This document shows, one piece after another, positions 15,301 to 15,737 of a DNA stretch of 15,737 bases (its first letter is position 1; each line of letters starts with the position of its first letter). A model generated the notes under the pieces. It saw only the letters and a program-made list of their open reading frames with translations, made no database searches and was not told the DNA's origin. Source of the DNA: CAKSFT01 sp045603125 (lineage in GTDB: Bacteria; Bacillota; Clostridia; UBA1381); the NCBI GenBank assembly GCA_045603125.1, contig JAZULN010000040.1:1-15737 (forward strand). The letters run 5' to 3'. Made by a program: the position numbers and the translations under genes.

Positions 15301-15453
15301 TGTCACACATTTTAATAATTTTCATCCAACAGGGAAACATATCTTGGTAAAAGGTGTTTCTCTCTTTTCCGTATTCTCTGTTGGATATTGAAAATGTGTG
15401 ACAACTATGGGGGATTCACTTTTTCGGTGCGTTCCTTGTGGACGCACTTTTTT
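15301..15453 (+). ncRNA. Candidate structured non-coding RNA 2 (second of the tandem pair), about 150 nt
   Basis: TGTCACACATTTT (15301-15313) pairs perfectly with AAAATGTGTGACA (15391-15403). After an asymmetric internal loop (10 and 4 bases), ATCCAACAG (15324-15332) pairs with CTGTTGGAT (15378-15386). The apex holds GAAACA/TGTTTC (15334-15339 with 15355-15360) and a pyrimidine-rich 3' side. The tail after the closing stem matches that of RNA 1 at 20 of 28 positions without gaps, including GTGACA, GGGG and TTTTT; a terminator and TTTTTTAATT follow in both. The interiors differ completely. RNA 2 lies directly upstream of a 41-codon gene, so it may be a free RNA, a terminator-controlled leader of that gene, or both. 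6S-type RNA is a known-family alternative, though the closed rod of about 103 nt is short for it. Confidence 0.72.
15427..15453 (+). terminator. Intrinsic terminator after RNA 2, just before the small gene
   Basis: GTGCGTTC (15427-15434) pairs with GGACGCAC (15440-15447) over 8 bp (one G-U), with loop CTTGT, followed by six T (15448-15453). The next ribosome binding site begins only 6 bases later, so expression of the small gene from this promoter needs read-through. Confidence 0.88.
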
Positions 15454-15474
15454 AATTGGAAGGAGGTAACGAAC

Positions 15475-15600
15475 ATGGCAGACTATAAGGAGTTATATTT
15501 TGAACTTTTTAATAAGGTGACAGATATAATAGAGGAATTAAAGAAAATTCAATGTGAAATGGAAGAAAAGTGCATTGAAGAGGGTAACGATAGAGAATAG
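15475..15600 (+). CDS. Small acidic helical protein (41 residues), function unknown
   Basis: The product begins MADYKELYFELFNKVTD and ends in an acidic tail; it has 41 residues. It is predicted to be mostly helix, with hydrophobic residues recurring every 3-4 positions (Leu7, Leu11, Val15, Ile18, Ile19, Leu22, Ile25, Met29), two Cys (27 and 33, six apart) and many Glu/Lys. No signal peptide or membrane helix is seen. The start is strongly supported: AAGGAGGT (15460-15467) is a full Shine-Dalgarno match 7 bases before the ATG. An in-frame extension back to a TTG at 15388 runs through the RNA 2 stem and terminator and is rejected. It sits between a terminator and a GC-rich hairpin array. I do not recognise a family with certainty; it could act as a small regulator or partner protein. 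Confidence 0.75.
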   Translation: MADYKELYFELFNKVTDIIEELKKIQCEMEEKCIEEGNDRE

Positions 15601-15605
15601 TCATG

Positions 15606-15730
15606 ACCACCGGCCGTGCCGGTGGCTTGCTCTGCCCCCTTAGGGCAATATGCTGGCCGAGCCTATAGGCTCGTCGAAAGGTCTGCCAACCGCAACTCTT
15701 TCACCAACCTGCCCCTAAAGGGGCTTTTTT
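15606..15730 (+). repeat. GC-rich array of four short hairpins, last one a terminator
   Basis: Beginning 5 bases after the small gene's stop there are, in order: CCACCGGC/GCCGGTGG (15607-15625, 8 bp, loop CGT); TGCCC/GGGCA (15633-15647, loop CCTTA); CGAGCC/GGCTCG (15658-15673, loop TATA); and the GCCCC/GGGGC terminator. An unpaired C/A-rich linker (about 15674-15710) separates the third and fourth. The stretch is clearly richer in G and C than anything around it, which suggests selection on RNA structure or acquired DNA. It could be a structured 3' untranslated region or a separate small RNA. The element may continue beyond the window, but the terminal T-run suggests it ends here. Confidence 0.7.
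15711..15730 (+). terminator. Intrinsic terminator closing the small-gene locus
   Basis: GCCCC (15711-15715) pairs with GGGGC (15720-15724) around TAAA and is followed by six T (15725-15730). It is a short but GC-only stem. Confidence 0.85.
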
Positions 15731-15737
15731 ATTTGCT

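Noticed and set aside
15116..15340. Open frames on both strands across RNA 1 (64-84 codons)
   Set aside because: They run through a long perfect inverted repeat and a terminator with no ribosome binding site, and the composition is explained by RNA structure.
15388..15474. In-frame upstream extension of the small protein to a TTG at 15388
   Set aside because: It would translate the 3' arm of the RNA 2 closing stem and the terminator, while the ATG at 15475 has a perfect Shine-Dalgarno sequence at the right distance.

Overview
The window is AT-rich chromosomal DNA from a low-GC Gram-positive bacterium, most likely a member of the Clostridia and possibly Lachnospiraceae-like. The evidence is strong purine-rich ribosome binding sites (AGGAG type), sigma-A-like promoters with 17-base spacers, two short-signal lipoproteins including a PrsA-type foldase, a YtqB/MnmM-type methyltransferase and a pth-mfd-prsA gene order. 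I see no tRNA, rRNA, CRISPR array, transposase or phage structural gene. The species assignment is an inference from gene style only.

Left part (1-4706): the first 51 bases hold the start of a leftward gene cut off by the window edge (an Asn/Gln-rich N-terminus). A divergent promoter region follows, then a rightward MATE-family exporter gene. Its end overlaps by 8 bp the end of a leftward tRNA-modification methyltransferase gene (mnmM/ytqB). That gene and argS are divergently transcribed from back-to-back promoters. argS is followed closely by an unrecognised six-helix membrane protein, and the unit closes with a strong, probably bidirectional, hairpin terminator.

Middle part (4704-14961): one long leftward gene cluster reads alaS, truB, an unrecognised lipoprotein, ribF, pth, mfd, prsA-like. 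It starts from a perfect-consensus promoter (TTGACA, 17 bases, TATAAT) just upstream of alaS. Most members serve translation or RNA quality (aminoacylation, tRNA pseudouridylation, peptidyl-tRNA recycling). The others make flavin cofactors, couple repair to transcription or fold exported proteins. A hairpin between pth and mfd may modulate expression of the distal genes.

Right part (14962-15737): this is the most unusual region. Two consecutive units, 250 bases apart, each have a sigma-A-like promoter, the sequence TGTCAC exactly five bases after the -10 box, a 13-bp stem closing the RNA on itself, a shared G-rich tail and an intrinsic terminator ending in TTTTTTAATT. They look like a tandem pair of related structured RNAs with different interiors. 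The second is followed at once by a 41-codon open frame with a perfect Shine-Dalgarno sequence. After it comes a GC-rich run of four short hairpins, the last a terminator. I could not assign this RNA/small-protein/hairpin locus to a known family by reading alone; 6S-type RNA is the main known alternative to exclude.
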